Positions 35,791 through 47,449 of a stretch of 64,000 bases of DNA are shown here, in pieces. Source of the DNA: Homalodisca vitripennis. Lineage: Eukaryota; Arthropoda; Insecta; Hemiptera; Cicadellidae. The DNA is taken from the NCBI RefSeq assembly GCF_021130785.1, contig NC_060213.1, positions 112,445,501-112,509,500 of the forward strand. The letters run 5' to 3'. The notes beneath the pieces are model-generated. The model ran no database searches. It had not been told where the DNA came from and saw nothing but the letters and a program-made list of their open reading frames with translations. Made by a program: the position numbers and the translations under genes. Position 1 is the stretch's first letter. The number at the start of each line of letters is the position of its first letter.

Positions 35791-36236
35791 TCTAGGTCCA
35801 GGACAACATTGTGAATAAGATTCGTTACGGTATCGATTTTCGATTTGTTTTGTCTGAACTCGAATCAGACAAAACATCAACAAAATATCACAAAAACATG
35901 TTAAAATGTCATATGATTCAAGTCTGTTACACAAAAAATTTAACCAATAATACGTAGCAACGTAAAAGTTTTCGCTAACGCTCTAAACCAAATCTTATGG
36001 ATTTACATGCACCATGAACGAAATAGATGTCCCTCATATAGAAATGAAGATTCATACACATTTTAAAGCCTATAGGTAAGTTGGATCTAGATATTTTGCG
36101 TGGAGAGACAGAAAGATAGGCAAGGAGATACACAGACACACATTTTTCGTCGGCTCATAGGTTTTACGAAACGGAGATAGGTTTCACTATCGCTCAGTCA
36201 CTTACTATTTTATGGATGAAATCTGTTTGCTACCAG
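35791..36236. other. ABCB intron, no gene seen
   Basis: No recognisable coding sequence; ends in the acceptor tract GTTTGCTACCAG before 36237. Confidence 0.45.
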
Positions 36237-36370
36237 ACGATGTGCTGGGAGCTGGCCTGTGAGCGTCAAGTACATCGCCTCAGGGAGAAGTTCTTCTCTC
36301 AGATTCTTCGACAGAACATCGCCTGGCACGAGCTCAATGAGGAAGGAAGTCTCACCACCAAACTTTCCGA
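36237..36370 (+). CDS. ABCB transporter exon: intracellular loop 1
   Basis: Acceptor GCTACCAG, donor TTCCGA|GTCAGT. It starts in phase 0 and leaves two bases. It reads TMCWELACERQVHRLREKFF, then SQILRQNIAWHELNEEGSLT and TKLS. This is the strongly conserved ABCB segment after TM2: the basic (R)QxxxLRxxFF helix and the coupling-helix region with Gly-Ser/Glu-Leu-Thr-Thr-(R/K)-Leu that contacts the nucleotide-binding domains. The split Asp codon is completed by the next exon, giving the expected SDD motif. This is one of the most secure exons in the window. Confidence 0.95.
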
Positions 36371-37530
36371 GTCAGTATTGTACCTGGCATGCTACACAGA
36401 CGTAGTTACAATGATATATAATAATGCTGATCTGATCACTGCAGCAATGATCAAATCATTATTCAGGTTGAATTTTAAATACCCCGTATATTTTATCCAC
36501 ATTCCTTCAGATATTGACTTCGGACCACCGACCATCATTGTTTAGTACGAAGAAGTTCATTTTTATAAAGGTTACATTTTTTAGGTATTAGTTCTTATTG
36601 GTAGACCATTAGTAATTTTTAATATGTCTCAGTTTACACAAGGCGTAAAATAAAAATTAACCAAGAAAGTTTCTTAAATATTACAATAAATGTTAAATTG
36701 AAAAATTAGTTTTTTAGGTATACTTCTGATGTTTGTCATTTAAAAATACTCTCAAGATATAAGGCAGTCGTTTTTAGGTAGTATATACCACTATTAAGAG
36801 GCCGGAGTCTAGTTTAAACACCAAATTAACTTACTGCATCTTCCTACGTACTACGAGTAAACTAAATGACGAGCAGCAGTAAGGGTCTATTTGAAGGAAC
36901 GTGGAAAAAATAGTTAGTATTTTAAACTCACCCTGTATGTAGTTTTTGCACTAAATAGGTTTATTACATTGAATTGGATTAAATTGTAGTAGAAGATAGA
37001 AACAAGTTCCTAATACACTATCATAAAATCGAATACAACATGATAGTTGATGATAAAAGGTTACTCTATAACCCCATACTAATGTCAGTATACTAACAGC
37101 CAATGTTAAGTGTTGAAGATTTTAATTGCATTAAACTAATTCATCACTCCGATTATGTTTTTTCATGTAAAAAGTTGAACAATTTGGATTTTTTCATTAT
37201 ATTCCAGGAGCCAAAGTCAATTTGCATTGTAAAACCACAGAACCTGGTTTTATTGAAATCGATGGAGAAATTTCCCTTGAGAAAGAATCAATTATCGGTT
37301 GTTTTGGTGAAGGTCAAAATAGGAAGGTGTCAAAATGGTTAAAAATATGAAATGAGAATTTTTGTCTTGGCTTAATACACTTTCGTACTACGATCCCACC
37401 ACTCTTAGGTGGTCGGCCGGTAAGTGCAGACCTATTGTTACTTGCATTCTATAGTTCAGTTTTAATACTTAGTGTTGTGTAATGTTTTTATTAAGTATAT
37501 GTTTAATAGTTAGTGAAGTTGACATACAAC
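36371..37530. other. ABCB intron, repeat fragments only
   Basis: Contains an orphan CACCCTGTA terminus near 36930-36938 and a stretch at 37255-37310 shared with 29425-29485. No gene. Confidence 0.4.
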
Positions 37531-38440
37531 ATGAAATGAAATGAAAAATGACTTTATTAGAGGCGAAGTTAGGACTATAAAGTCCTCTCTACCACTTAAC
37601 CTCATAAAAATTAAACTAACATATATATGAATACATTTATAACTAAAACTTAGTCTATTTATTTACACTATATATTAAATGAATCTTAAAATAAAAACAA
37701 TCATCAATAATTAGTGTAACTATATACAAATTTACAATAATATCGCAAGACACACACTCGCATTCATTCAACTTGCATGCAATTGCCCTAAGTACCGCAC
37801 ACCAAAGCCGCCAACCGCTATACCCCCTGAGCCCCCAGCATCAAGGCCCTGACCTCCGCCCCAAAGCGAGCGCGCTTATCGATGGCTCTGATGTTCACGG
37901 GTAAAGCATTCCACAATCGACAGGCAGAAACTGTAAACGATTTGCTAAAGGTAGTTGTTCGATGAATTGGGATAGATAATAAGGATGTACCCCTCCTTGT
38001 ACTTCTTTCATTTATTTCAGACATAAATCGAAAGTTGTTTGAAAGATAACTAGGACAATTTGTATTTAAAAGAGCGTGCAACAGAATGAGTGAGTGATAG
38101 TCTCGAAGGTCTTTTAATTTTAAGATAGATAATTGATTGAAGTAGGGCGTTACGTGATCATCACGTCTGAGATTGAAAATGAACCTAATGCAAAAGTTCT
38201 GAGCACGCTGGAGTCTATTTGAAAGCTCCACAGTCATGTCATTAATGACTATGTCACAGTAGTTGAAGTGAGGCAGTACAAGAGTCTTTATCAGCATTAT
38301 TTTAACTTGCTGTGGTAGATATGAAGCCAGCCGCTTAAGGCAGTGAACACCGGCAAAGACCCTATTACATGTCAAAGAAGCCTGTTCAGTCCATCTCAAG
38401 TGTTTGTCAATAATAAGTCCTAGATTTTATAACATGGTGG
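37531..38440 (-). mobile_element. jockey-like LINE 3' part with hairpin-bearing 3' end
   Basis: A 193-codon open minus-strand frame (38399-37818) encodes the region after the RT active site: a Trp-Thr-Glu segment, LVLPHFNYCDIVINDMT, LQRAQNFCIRFIFN and, near the end, ACRLWNALPVNIR. It continues upstream as GLIIDKHL after one frame shift. The 3' untranslated part ends at 37531-37590 with a 6-bp hairpin (37571-37586), an AATAAA-type signal on the minus strand and ATTTC repeats. The same 3' end occurs at 46525 and 52251. Confidence 0.9.
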
Positions 38441-39439
38441 TTGTTATTATGGTGGTTGTGACTTATAGGTGTCACAATGCTCTGTTATAATTGATTTATT
38501 TTAACCTAGATTATAATTATTTGTTAGGTTTGTTATTTACATGAAGAAGAGATTGTAGATCTCTAAACGTAGTGTTACGGTTTTTGTGTATCACTGAACA
38601 ATGGCAAAAGTCCGGAAAATCCTTTTTTCCTTCTTTCATATCGGAATGTGATTTAACTATTATTTATAACTCTCACGGTTGAATTTAATTGTATGAAAAT
38701 TAGATGTATAATCTGAAAAAATATATCGTTTCATATTCTTAACCCTTTTAATACCATCCTATTTCGAGCTCCACCAAAACTAGCTTGAGTTGCAATCGGG
38801 TTCTTTCTTTTATAAAACTCCATTATCGATTTCGAGACAAGATGTGTATGCTTATTCTGTTTAAATTCACGAAAAATATTTTTAAATACCACATAGATGG
38901 GAAATATTATAATATAGAGTCTGAAGAAACATCAGTGCAAATAGAAAATCAACACACTTCCCTGAAGGATTAATCAAATCATAATTTTACCTGTGATTAT
39001 AGTAATGGGGAATTCAGCCCTATGAAAGGAGATTGTGATGAATAGAATATAATAAGGTTTATTACTGTGTATTTCAAAAAATTAAACTATTCTATTAAAA
39101 CGTATTTGACCTTATAAATTATGACATATGCTAACAAAATTATTCGCAATCGACTATATTAAAAAAGTTCTCATAAAAGTTCACGGACTTATCAATAATC
39201 TACAAATACTATAACCTAGTATACTACTAGGTTAGTGATAAATCTAACCAAATACTAGGTTAGTGATAAATCTAAAAGATTGTTTCCATGGATGAAGTAC
39301 TACTGTACGATTATAGTTAGATTATATTGTTGGTGTACTATAAGTCCCAATTCAAAAATGTGATATAATTATCCAGTAAATGACAATTCGTTGGAAAATC
39401 GTAATATTTTTTATTGGAAACACCCACATTATGTGATAA
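38441..39439. other. ABCB intron, no gene seen
   Basis: AT-rich. A short tandem repeat of ACTAGGTTAGTGATAAATCTAA occurs twice near 39227-39275. Nothing else is recognised. Confidence 0.45.
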
Positions 39440-41390
39440 CTTTGTCGTTGAAACAACACTAGCGTATCACCCACGTTATGCCTCGGCTTTTTTTTTGTTC
39501 TGTGTGTCACTGATAAACAACAACAAATATTATCACCACACACCGCTTGTTGTGTTTCGTGTTTTGTGTCAATGACAAAAAAGCCACTTGTATCACCACT
39601 CACTACCTTTCACTATTTGTCGTGTTTCGTACTGTGTGTCACTAATAAAAACACCACTTGTATCACCACTCACGACCTTTCAACGCTTGTTGTGTTTAGT
39701 ACTAAGAGTCACTGATAACAACACCACTCACGACCTTTCAACGCTTGTTGTGTTTAGTACTAAGAGTCACTGATAACATCACCACTCACGACCTTTCAAC
39801 GCTTGTTGTGTTTAGTACTAAGAGTCACTGATAACAACACCACTCACGACCTTTCAACGCTTGTTGTGTTTAGTACTAAGAGTCACTGATAACAACACCA
39901 CTTGTATCACCACTCACGACCCTCCACCGGTTGTTATGTTTCGTACAGTTTGTCCCTGATAAAAACACCACTTGTATCACCACTCACGATCTTCCATCGC
40001 TTGTTGTGTTTCGTACTGTGAGTCACTGATAAACAACACCAAGCCTAACACTACTTACGATCTTTCACTATTTGTCGTGTTTTATATTGTGTGTCACTGA
40101 TAACAACACCAAGCTTGTCACCCACCACTCTCGACCTTTCACCGCTGGTCGTGTTTTGTACTGTGTGTCACAGATAATAAAACCAAGTTTATCAACCACC
40201 ACTCACGACCTTCCACTGCTTTTTGTGTCTTGTACTGTGTGTCACTGATAACACCACCAAGTTTATCACCCACCACTCACGACCTTCCACTGCTTGTTGT
40301 GTCTTATACTGTGTGTCACTTATAAACAACACCAAGCGGGTCACAACTCAAGACCTTTCACTTCATGTTGTGTTTCGTACTGTGTGTCACTGATAACAAT
40401 ACCAAGCTTATCACCCACCACTCACGACCTTCCACTGCTTGTTGTGTCTTGTACTGTGTGTCACTGATAAAAAACACCACTTGTATCACCACTCACGATC
40501 TTCCATCGCTTGTTGTGTTTCGTACTGTGAGTCACTGATAAACAACACCAAGCCTAACACTACTTACGATCTTTCACTATTTGTCGTGTTTTATATTGTG
40601 TGTCACTGATAACAACACCAAGCTTGTCACCCACCACTCTCGACCTTTCACCGCTGGTCGTGTTTTGTACTGTGTGTCACAGATAATAAAACCAAGTTTA
40701 TCAACCACCACTCACGACCTTCCACTGCTTTTTGTGTCTTGTACTGTGTGTCACTGATAACACCACCAAGTTTATCACCCACCACTCACGACCTTCCACT
40801 GCTTGTTGTGTCTTGTACTGTGTGTCACTTATAAACAACACCAAGCGGGTCACAACTCAAGACCTTTCACTTCATGTTGTGTTTCGTACTGTGTGTCACT
40901 GATAACAACACCAAGCTTATCACCTACCACTCACGACCTTCCACTGCTTGTTGCGTCTTATACTGTGTGTCACTTATAAACAACACCAAGCGGGTCACAA
41001 CTCAAGACCTTTCACTTCATGTTGTGTTTCGTACTGTGTGTCACTGATAACAACACCAAGCTTATCACCCACCACTCACGACCTTCCACTGCTTGTTGCG
41101 TCTTATACTGTGTGTCACTTATAAACAACACCAAGCGGGTCACAACTCAAGACCTTTCACTTCATGTTGTGTTTCGTACTGTGTGTCACTGATAACAACA
41201 CCAAGCTTATCACCCACCACTCACGACCTTCCACGGCTTGTTGTGTCTTGTACTGTGTGTCACTGATAAAAACACCACTTGTATCACAAATCACGATCTT
41301 CCATCGCTTGCTGTGTTTCGTACTGTGTGTCACTTATGACAACACTATGTGAATCACCACTGAAGACCGTATATACCGCTTACTGTGCGT
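39440..41390. repeat. minisatellite array (58-75-bp units) with higher-order structure
   Basis: The core unit runs CACTCACGACCTT...GCTTGTTGTGT...GTACTGTGTGTCACTGATAA. Near 39670-39890 units of 58 bp repeat almost perfectly. Elsewhere units are longer owing to inserts such as CTTGTATCAC and CAAGCTTATCACC. A block of about 510 bp from about 39968 recurs from about 40478, and a dimer of 145 bp repeats at 40916, 41061 and 41206. No coding sense; open frames in it follow the repeat. Confidence 0.93.
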
Positions 41391-41821
41391 GTATCCAATG
41401 CAAATGTTAAGATAGCATTCTCTTAAACAAGTAAACCATACCTTTCAGAAATATTCGTAAATAGAGTGACAACCGAACGTGGTGTCATGTAAGAATAGAG
41501 GGATGATCAGATTAGAGAATGTTTCTCGCCATAATTTTCCCCTTCTCTTTTCCTAATTATAATGAGTTCATAACTCTTACAATTCAATTCAAAAAATGTA
41601 TTATGGCACCATACATATGACAAGGAAAAGATTTGTTCATCTATAATCGCATGATATTCTTTCGTTCTCCATGATAAGACTTATGGAATTATATTTCAAC
41701 GAGACATATCTTTATATATGCTTGCCTTTGCAGTTTAAAAACAGTCTCCCGTTGTTTATCTACTTATTGAAATAACCTAATAGTAATATTTACAATAAAA
41801 TATGTGTTCGCCTTTTGACAG

Positions 41822-41993
41822 TGATCTGGAGAGAATACGAGAGGGGATTGGCAGCAAGCTCGGCATGGTGACGCAGTACCTGACCACATTTGTGGTGGGA
41901 ATGGTGGTAGGACTGATCGTCAATTGGCAGCTGACCCTGTGTCTGCTTCCGTTCTCCCCAATTCTAATCGGCTCCACAGCTTTCATGGCGAAG
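41822..41993 (+). CDS. ABCB transporter exon: TM3 and TM4
   Basis: Acceptor CTTTTGACAG, donor AAG|GTCAGT. It completes the split Asp from 36370, then gives DLERIREGIGSKLG, the conserved intracellular loop leading to TM3 (MVTQYLTTFVVGMVVGLIV), the short NWQLTL turn and TM4 (LCLLPFSPILIGSTAFMAK). The Gly-Ile-Gly-x-Lys-Leu-Gly and Trp-x-Leu-Thr-Leu motifs are family hallmarks. The exon ends in phase 0, matching 46107. The region between 41391 and this exon holds no gene. Confidence 0.95.
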
Positions 41994-44900
41994 GTCAGTT
42001 TTTGTCTGAATTCTAAAGTAATGTTCAAATAGGTTTTATTGGTTGATTACAGTATGGGCTGTAACAATATTACGGGATGGGTTTTAAAATACACATTCTT
42101 GTTGAAAAATAGTAAGGCCTTTTCTACGGATTTGTTTGAAAAGTCGACTTCTGATCCCCTTCTCCAAACGTTTCGCATATATTTAAGTTTGAGTAAGGAA
42201 CACAACAGTACACACAGCTCCAAAGAAGTTCTTGCGTTCTTTAAAACTAAATTGGAATACTTCAAATGTTGAACTTTACTAAATAATTTGGTTCTCCTTG
42301 CAATACCTAGCTTCATGAAACCACTAACTTCTTTCTACTTCCTAACAAGTAGTATTGTGTGCAGTTTTAATCAAAATATAAGCCCTGAAAAAAACTAATC
42401 AAACATATTAGTGTAAGAGATGCAACAGAACTGTATTATATGAAATAATGCTATTCCAGTTGTGAATTTATCTGAAAGTCCTAAAGATCGTTAAGAGCAA
42501 TTATTTCCCTACTTTAAAACTGAGTTGATTTACAAAATAAAAAACAGTGAGCTAGGTATTACAGCTGTTAAGTCCAGTAATCAACAAAAGATGTAATAAA
42601 ATAGTAATAAAAATTTAACTTAATCGAGTTTAGTTAGTAATCGACTCACTTACAGTAAAAAATAATAAAACTATGTAGGCCATTCAATTTTTTTATTATT
42701 AGATGGTTTTTTGTTACAATGCATATAAAATTAAAACAAATTTAAAGTAAAATGTAGATTAATACATGTAATGTACGTCAAAAAATATTCTTTGCAAGTT
42801 TTCAAAATGGCAACAATCAGCGATTAATTTGAAATGTAATAATGAAGCGATTATTAATACACAGTTAAATAACATTAACTCGATTAGTGTATTTTAAGTG
42901 AGATATAGCGCACAGTTAAACTGTCATTACTCTGTTATTATATGTCGAAGCAAAATGAACTTTTTATTAAATTATTTAAATAAAATTATTCCATATTTTA
43001 CTATTCAAAAACATTTTACATAAATCATTCCGTTTTAAGTTATACACAACTGTTGTGTTTGAACAGTTAGTATAACCACCGTATTAAACCTGGCATGATA
43101 TCTTTTTTTATTTTTTCACCATTAATTTGTTTCCGCTCTTAATTAAATATAAAATTTTTGAAAAATTTGACTCATATTTATTTAGTTGAAAGATACGTTT
43201 TCGCACAAACAGACATTAAAAAGCAAGATAGGGCTATACTTTATAAGATATGTCCTGACAACTTAAATGGTGAAGTTTGGTACAGTCATTTATGGACACC
43301 CTGTATATTATGTAATGCATAGTACTCATTTGTTACCGAATAAACTTAATAAAGTAAATAAGAAAATACTCACATTAAATTCTCATTCCGTCCACTAATA
43401 CCGTACTGGACTGTAATATTTGAAGAATAAAAAGAAATTGCCTCCCAAAGTAAAAGGTTTTTACTTTGGCAGGAAATCGATCCCTCCCCCACACCCACCC
43501 AAACTCACCCCCAATTTGATTACGGTGCCTGACGGTTCTTGTTCCACAAATATGACACTTGATACTCTGGGAAACTGGAAGGAAGCTCCGGTATTTTCCC
43601 AAAAGTTTGAACAGATACTTCTAGAAGCTTGTTTCTCATTCTTTATCCGTCCTTTGTTTCTATTGTGACTGGAAGTTAAATTTTCTTCAGTTATTATATT
43701 ATTTAATATAACACTAGCTATAAAATATAAATTTTCTTACGAATCATATTTTGACCTCCTCATTGGTATAGTCGAATATTCTCTAACCAAGAGGTAGGTA
43801 GGTAAAGAAGGTTGCTGCAGTTTATAACAATTTTCAACTTACAGTTATTTACAACTTATAGGTAGTTTAAAAGATAAAACTAATTTCTTATAGATAATAT
43901 AAATGACAATTTTATTATTTTTGTTTGATCCTTCTTTTGGTGGCATTTGTTTTCTTATCAGGCGATGTTATTGTTTTGTTTAAATACTTAAAAAATTTTT
44001 TTTAAATGCGAACACACTAATATGGACTTATTTATAAATGAGTTTAAAAGTATATTAGGGAAGAAAGTACTTTAACAAGTGTCAATTTAAAATTGATTTA
44101 TAAATTTATAGAAAATAACTTATAAAAGTATGTGTTATATTTTAACATATAATATCTGTTCAAATTGTGTTACTGGCGATGGATGATTTGGATGAAAACC
44201 AAGATTTGCCATCGTTATAAGTTACAAAATTATATAACACTTAACAATTCAGATGTTATATATTTTGCAACATATAACTATTTCATATTCTGTAACCATG
44301 TAGACATTTGCTGTAAAATAGATTATTTTAGGTATTTTCACTTTTGGAAAATTTAAGTATAAAACAACAATGTAGGTAAAATCAAATGTACTGTAAGACG
44401 TCATAATGTGTGTCGCAAATGGTTTAATCACAAAATATGCAACCCATGCATGATAAGTCTGATTTGAAAATGTTATGATGATTTAAACTGAGTAAAATTT
44501 AAAATAAATCAAACTAAGATAAGGTTTATGTCAAATATGTTTCCATTGGTGTTTATTTCATGAAGAAATTCAAATACAATCAGGAAAAAATGAAAAATAC
44601 AACACAACAATTTGAAAATAAAAAAGGAGAAGAACTAGTATAGATAAATCTAAATCTCTAAATCTAGCTCCAGCAACGACTACTTTTAATCAGCAGTCAA
44701 AGTCAACATTCAGAGTAAGTATCTTGATCAATCAGTTTAAGTATTACGCCATGAATAAATGAGAAGAAGTCAGATGTCAGATCTTAATATGTCATATTTG
44801 ATCAAACTGCATTTCAACTCATTTCAGTAATATAGCTAAAGTTACCATTGGTTATGAAAAAAGATACAACTTATATTATATGAGACCTCGTGTTAAATTT

Positions 44901-46106
44901 CGATAAAACTACGGATTTTTTTAAACTATCAGAAACACTGGCCCATTCTTTTTTTGTTGTGCTTAAAAATCTATATTTTAAAACATGAACATATACAAGC
45001 ATTGAATACATCCTGAAATTAAAAATAAACATTGTTGAATTTTAAATAATACTGGCCATACAAACATAAACATAAAAAACAGCGTTGAAATTTTATACAT
45101 TTGCAAGAAAATTCAACTGTCATCAACTTTAGAACATTTTGATACATAGTACAAATAAATATTATAAAAAAGTGTTATAAAGGTAATTTATTCTTCCCAC
45201 TCGTATTTTTAAGTTTTTTAAGTCGCTGACTCTTTAATTTTAATGTTATCACACAATTACTTTTATTAGCTCAAGATGAATACATATTGGGGATGCTATT
45301 AAGTGTGTTTCTTCAGTCATAAGATTACCATAATACAAATTTGCAGTTTATCAAAAAGCAATCGAAAATTTCACTAGTAGTTTTCAAACGATGCACTGTA
45401 TGTGATCTCCTTTCAAATTCCGTAGAAAGTCAAGAGATTTATGTACATTTTAAATAAACATAGAAGGTTATAGTTTAATGAGTTGTTTATGGACAAAATT
45501 TAACACAAAATTAATTGTCTACGACTTGTGACAATTTATTTTAAAGCTTGCGAAATGAAATGATATTCTGACCTCCCTTTTTCATGTAACTCTTTTAATG
45601 TATATCTTAAGAATTTCTCAAATAATGACTTACGTAGTGTTTTATTATAAAAAATAAGTCACCTTTTTACCCACACGTATAATTTTCCCAAATAAAATTA
45701 TTTTTCTGGATTCTTCTTAACAAAAAATACGTTTCTCAATACTAAACAGATATTTTTCAAAATTTTAACTTGTTTTATGAAATATTTGACACTTTAAAAT
45801 AAAATTGCCTTTCAGAACTTAGCAATTAGAGTGTATTATTTCGGTTTAGATTATACGGTTCACTTTCAGAAGTAAAAGATGTGGTTCTAGCACTTTCAAG
45901 GAATGTGTAACCAAATTTTCAATACCAAAGACAGAGGAACAAGTCTCCTAAAAGGGGTATCCCTGTTTTTATTTGAAAACGTCAAGACGCTTATTTTTGC
46001 TGTAATAAACAGTACGTTGTTTAAGCTGGATGAAATCAAATGTTCTAAATAAAGCATTCATTTTTACAATTAACGATCATATTTATTTATGGCTCTTGCT
46101 TCACAG
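41994..46106. other. ABCB intron, no gene seen
   Basis: Four kb of AT-rich sequence. It holds an orphan CACCCTGTATA terminus near 43299-43309 and an 11-bp perfect hairpin at 43445-43469. Overlapping frames at 43375-43668 on both strands look accidental. Confidence 0.45.
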
Positions 46107-46231
46107 TTAGCCACATGGTCTGCGGCCAGAGAGCAGCTCAAGCACGGAGTTGCAGGCAGCATAGCCAAGGAGGTCCTCAACTCTGTTAGGACAATAGCAG
46201 CTTTTAATGGAGAACCTCATGCAATTTCCAG
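46107..46231 (+). CDS. ABCB transporter exon: intracellular loop 2
   Basis: Acceptor GCTTCACAG, donor TCCAG|GTCATT. It begins in phase 0 and leaves two bases. It reads LATWSAAREQLKHGVAGSIA, then KEVLNSVRTIAAFNGEP and HAIS. The second intracellular loop of ABCB proteins has precisely this pattern (A-x-x-G-x-x-A-E/K-E-V-L-x-x-(I/V)-R-T-(V/I)-x-A-F-x-G), the coupling helix that docks on the opposite NBD. The split Arg is finished by the next exon. Confidence 0.95.
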
Positions 46232-46524
46232 GTCATTATAAACAGTTTTATTTATAAGGTAAATTATATAAATAAATTGTAAAACTGATCTAAAACTGCT
46301 ATTGATTGGCTGTGGTTGGTAAAGGTTGTTAGGGGACTATGATAATGATGGGAGGAGAGGGAAACAAATAAAATGTATCATATGCTAACAGAAAACCTTT
46401 AATTATCCCTTAACCCTACAGTGTAATGTCAGCTTAGCGACAAACGTATTCAAACCATTACACTATTGTAAACGCACATTATTATACTCATCCATAGAGA
46501 ACGATTTTTTACAAATACTAATAA

Positions 46525-47170
46525 ACTGAAAAATGCCTATATTAAAGAGGAGGAGTTAAGGCTGTCAAGCCCTCTCTAACCATAACCTCATATCATATAC
46601 ATGAGATAATTAAATCTAAGGAGAAATTTTAACAGATCATTCTTACAATAAAATGTAAATTTATATAAAAATTGGTTAATTTATACAGAATTAATTGGCA
46701 AACATGATAATACAATTCTTAATTAAAATTTTAAAAAAAATAATCTTAACAATGCAAAAGAGAGGATTAAAATTACAAAAAACACATTAAATGGCTTTAA
46801 TACACTTCCTGATCTCATACACGTCCCAAGCACCCCCACCCACCACTAAATGCGGTCATCGCCACAGGCCCTCCAGTAGCGAGTTCCTGACCCTCGTCCC
46901 AAAGCACGCACGACACTCAATACTTAAAATATCATCAGGGAGAACATTGCAAAGGCTACAAATCTGAGTAGTTAACGAACTATTAAAAATTATTTATCTT
47001 TGAATTGGAATTGATAGTAAAGTGGCTCCACTTCTTGAAGGTCGTTCACTAATTTCCGAGATAAAATTGAAATGATCGAGCAGATAAATATGAGTTTTAG
47101 TTTTAATGATTGACTCTAGAATAGAAGTATTATGGAATTGGCGTAGTTCTTGCTTGAAGTTTCATGAGCG
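46525..47170 (-). mobile_element. LINE 3' fragment, same family as 37531-38440
   Basis: Its 3' end (46530-46610) repeats the arrangement of 37531-37610: AT-rich tail, Ala/Gly-rich AAAGAGGAGGAGTTA, an imperfect hairpin (46560-46571), then CCTCTCTA...AACCTCAT. Further in, diverged sequence corresponds to the C-terminal RT tail (for example CATTGCAAAGGCTAC near 46945), but without an open frame. Old copy. Confidence 0.7.
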
Positions 47171-47449
47171 ATAACTGATGAAACAACTTGTGTCAAAGAG
47201 CTCATGACGTTATTCTGACTAATCAATTAGAGGATGAAATGATGTTGGAGAATTTAAATTATTAACTATTTACTAAGTATGATATTTAACAATTTTTATA
47301 GCAATAGCAGAAACAAATTCGCATTAGTTCACAGTGGCTAGAGTTTAGGCGAACTCGGTTAATCTCGGCTGTCTACTACGTAACAGAAGCTAGATTTAGA
47401 GGAGAATTTTAATTATCTCTTGGGGTTTTCTCCTTAACTAACTCATCCT

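Noticed and set aside
39440..41390. Open frames such as 41164-41352 as a gene
   Set aside because: They follow the minisatellite unit and have no independent coding features.
43375..43668. Overlapping frames on both strands as a gene
   Set aside because: Caused by a palindromic stretch; no splice sites or family resemblance.
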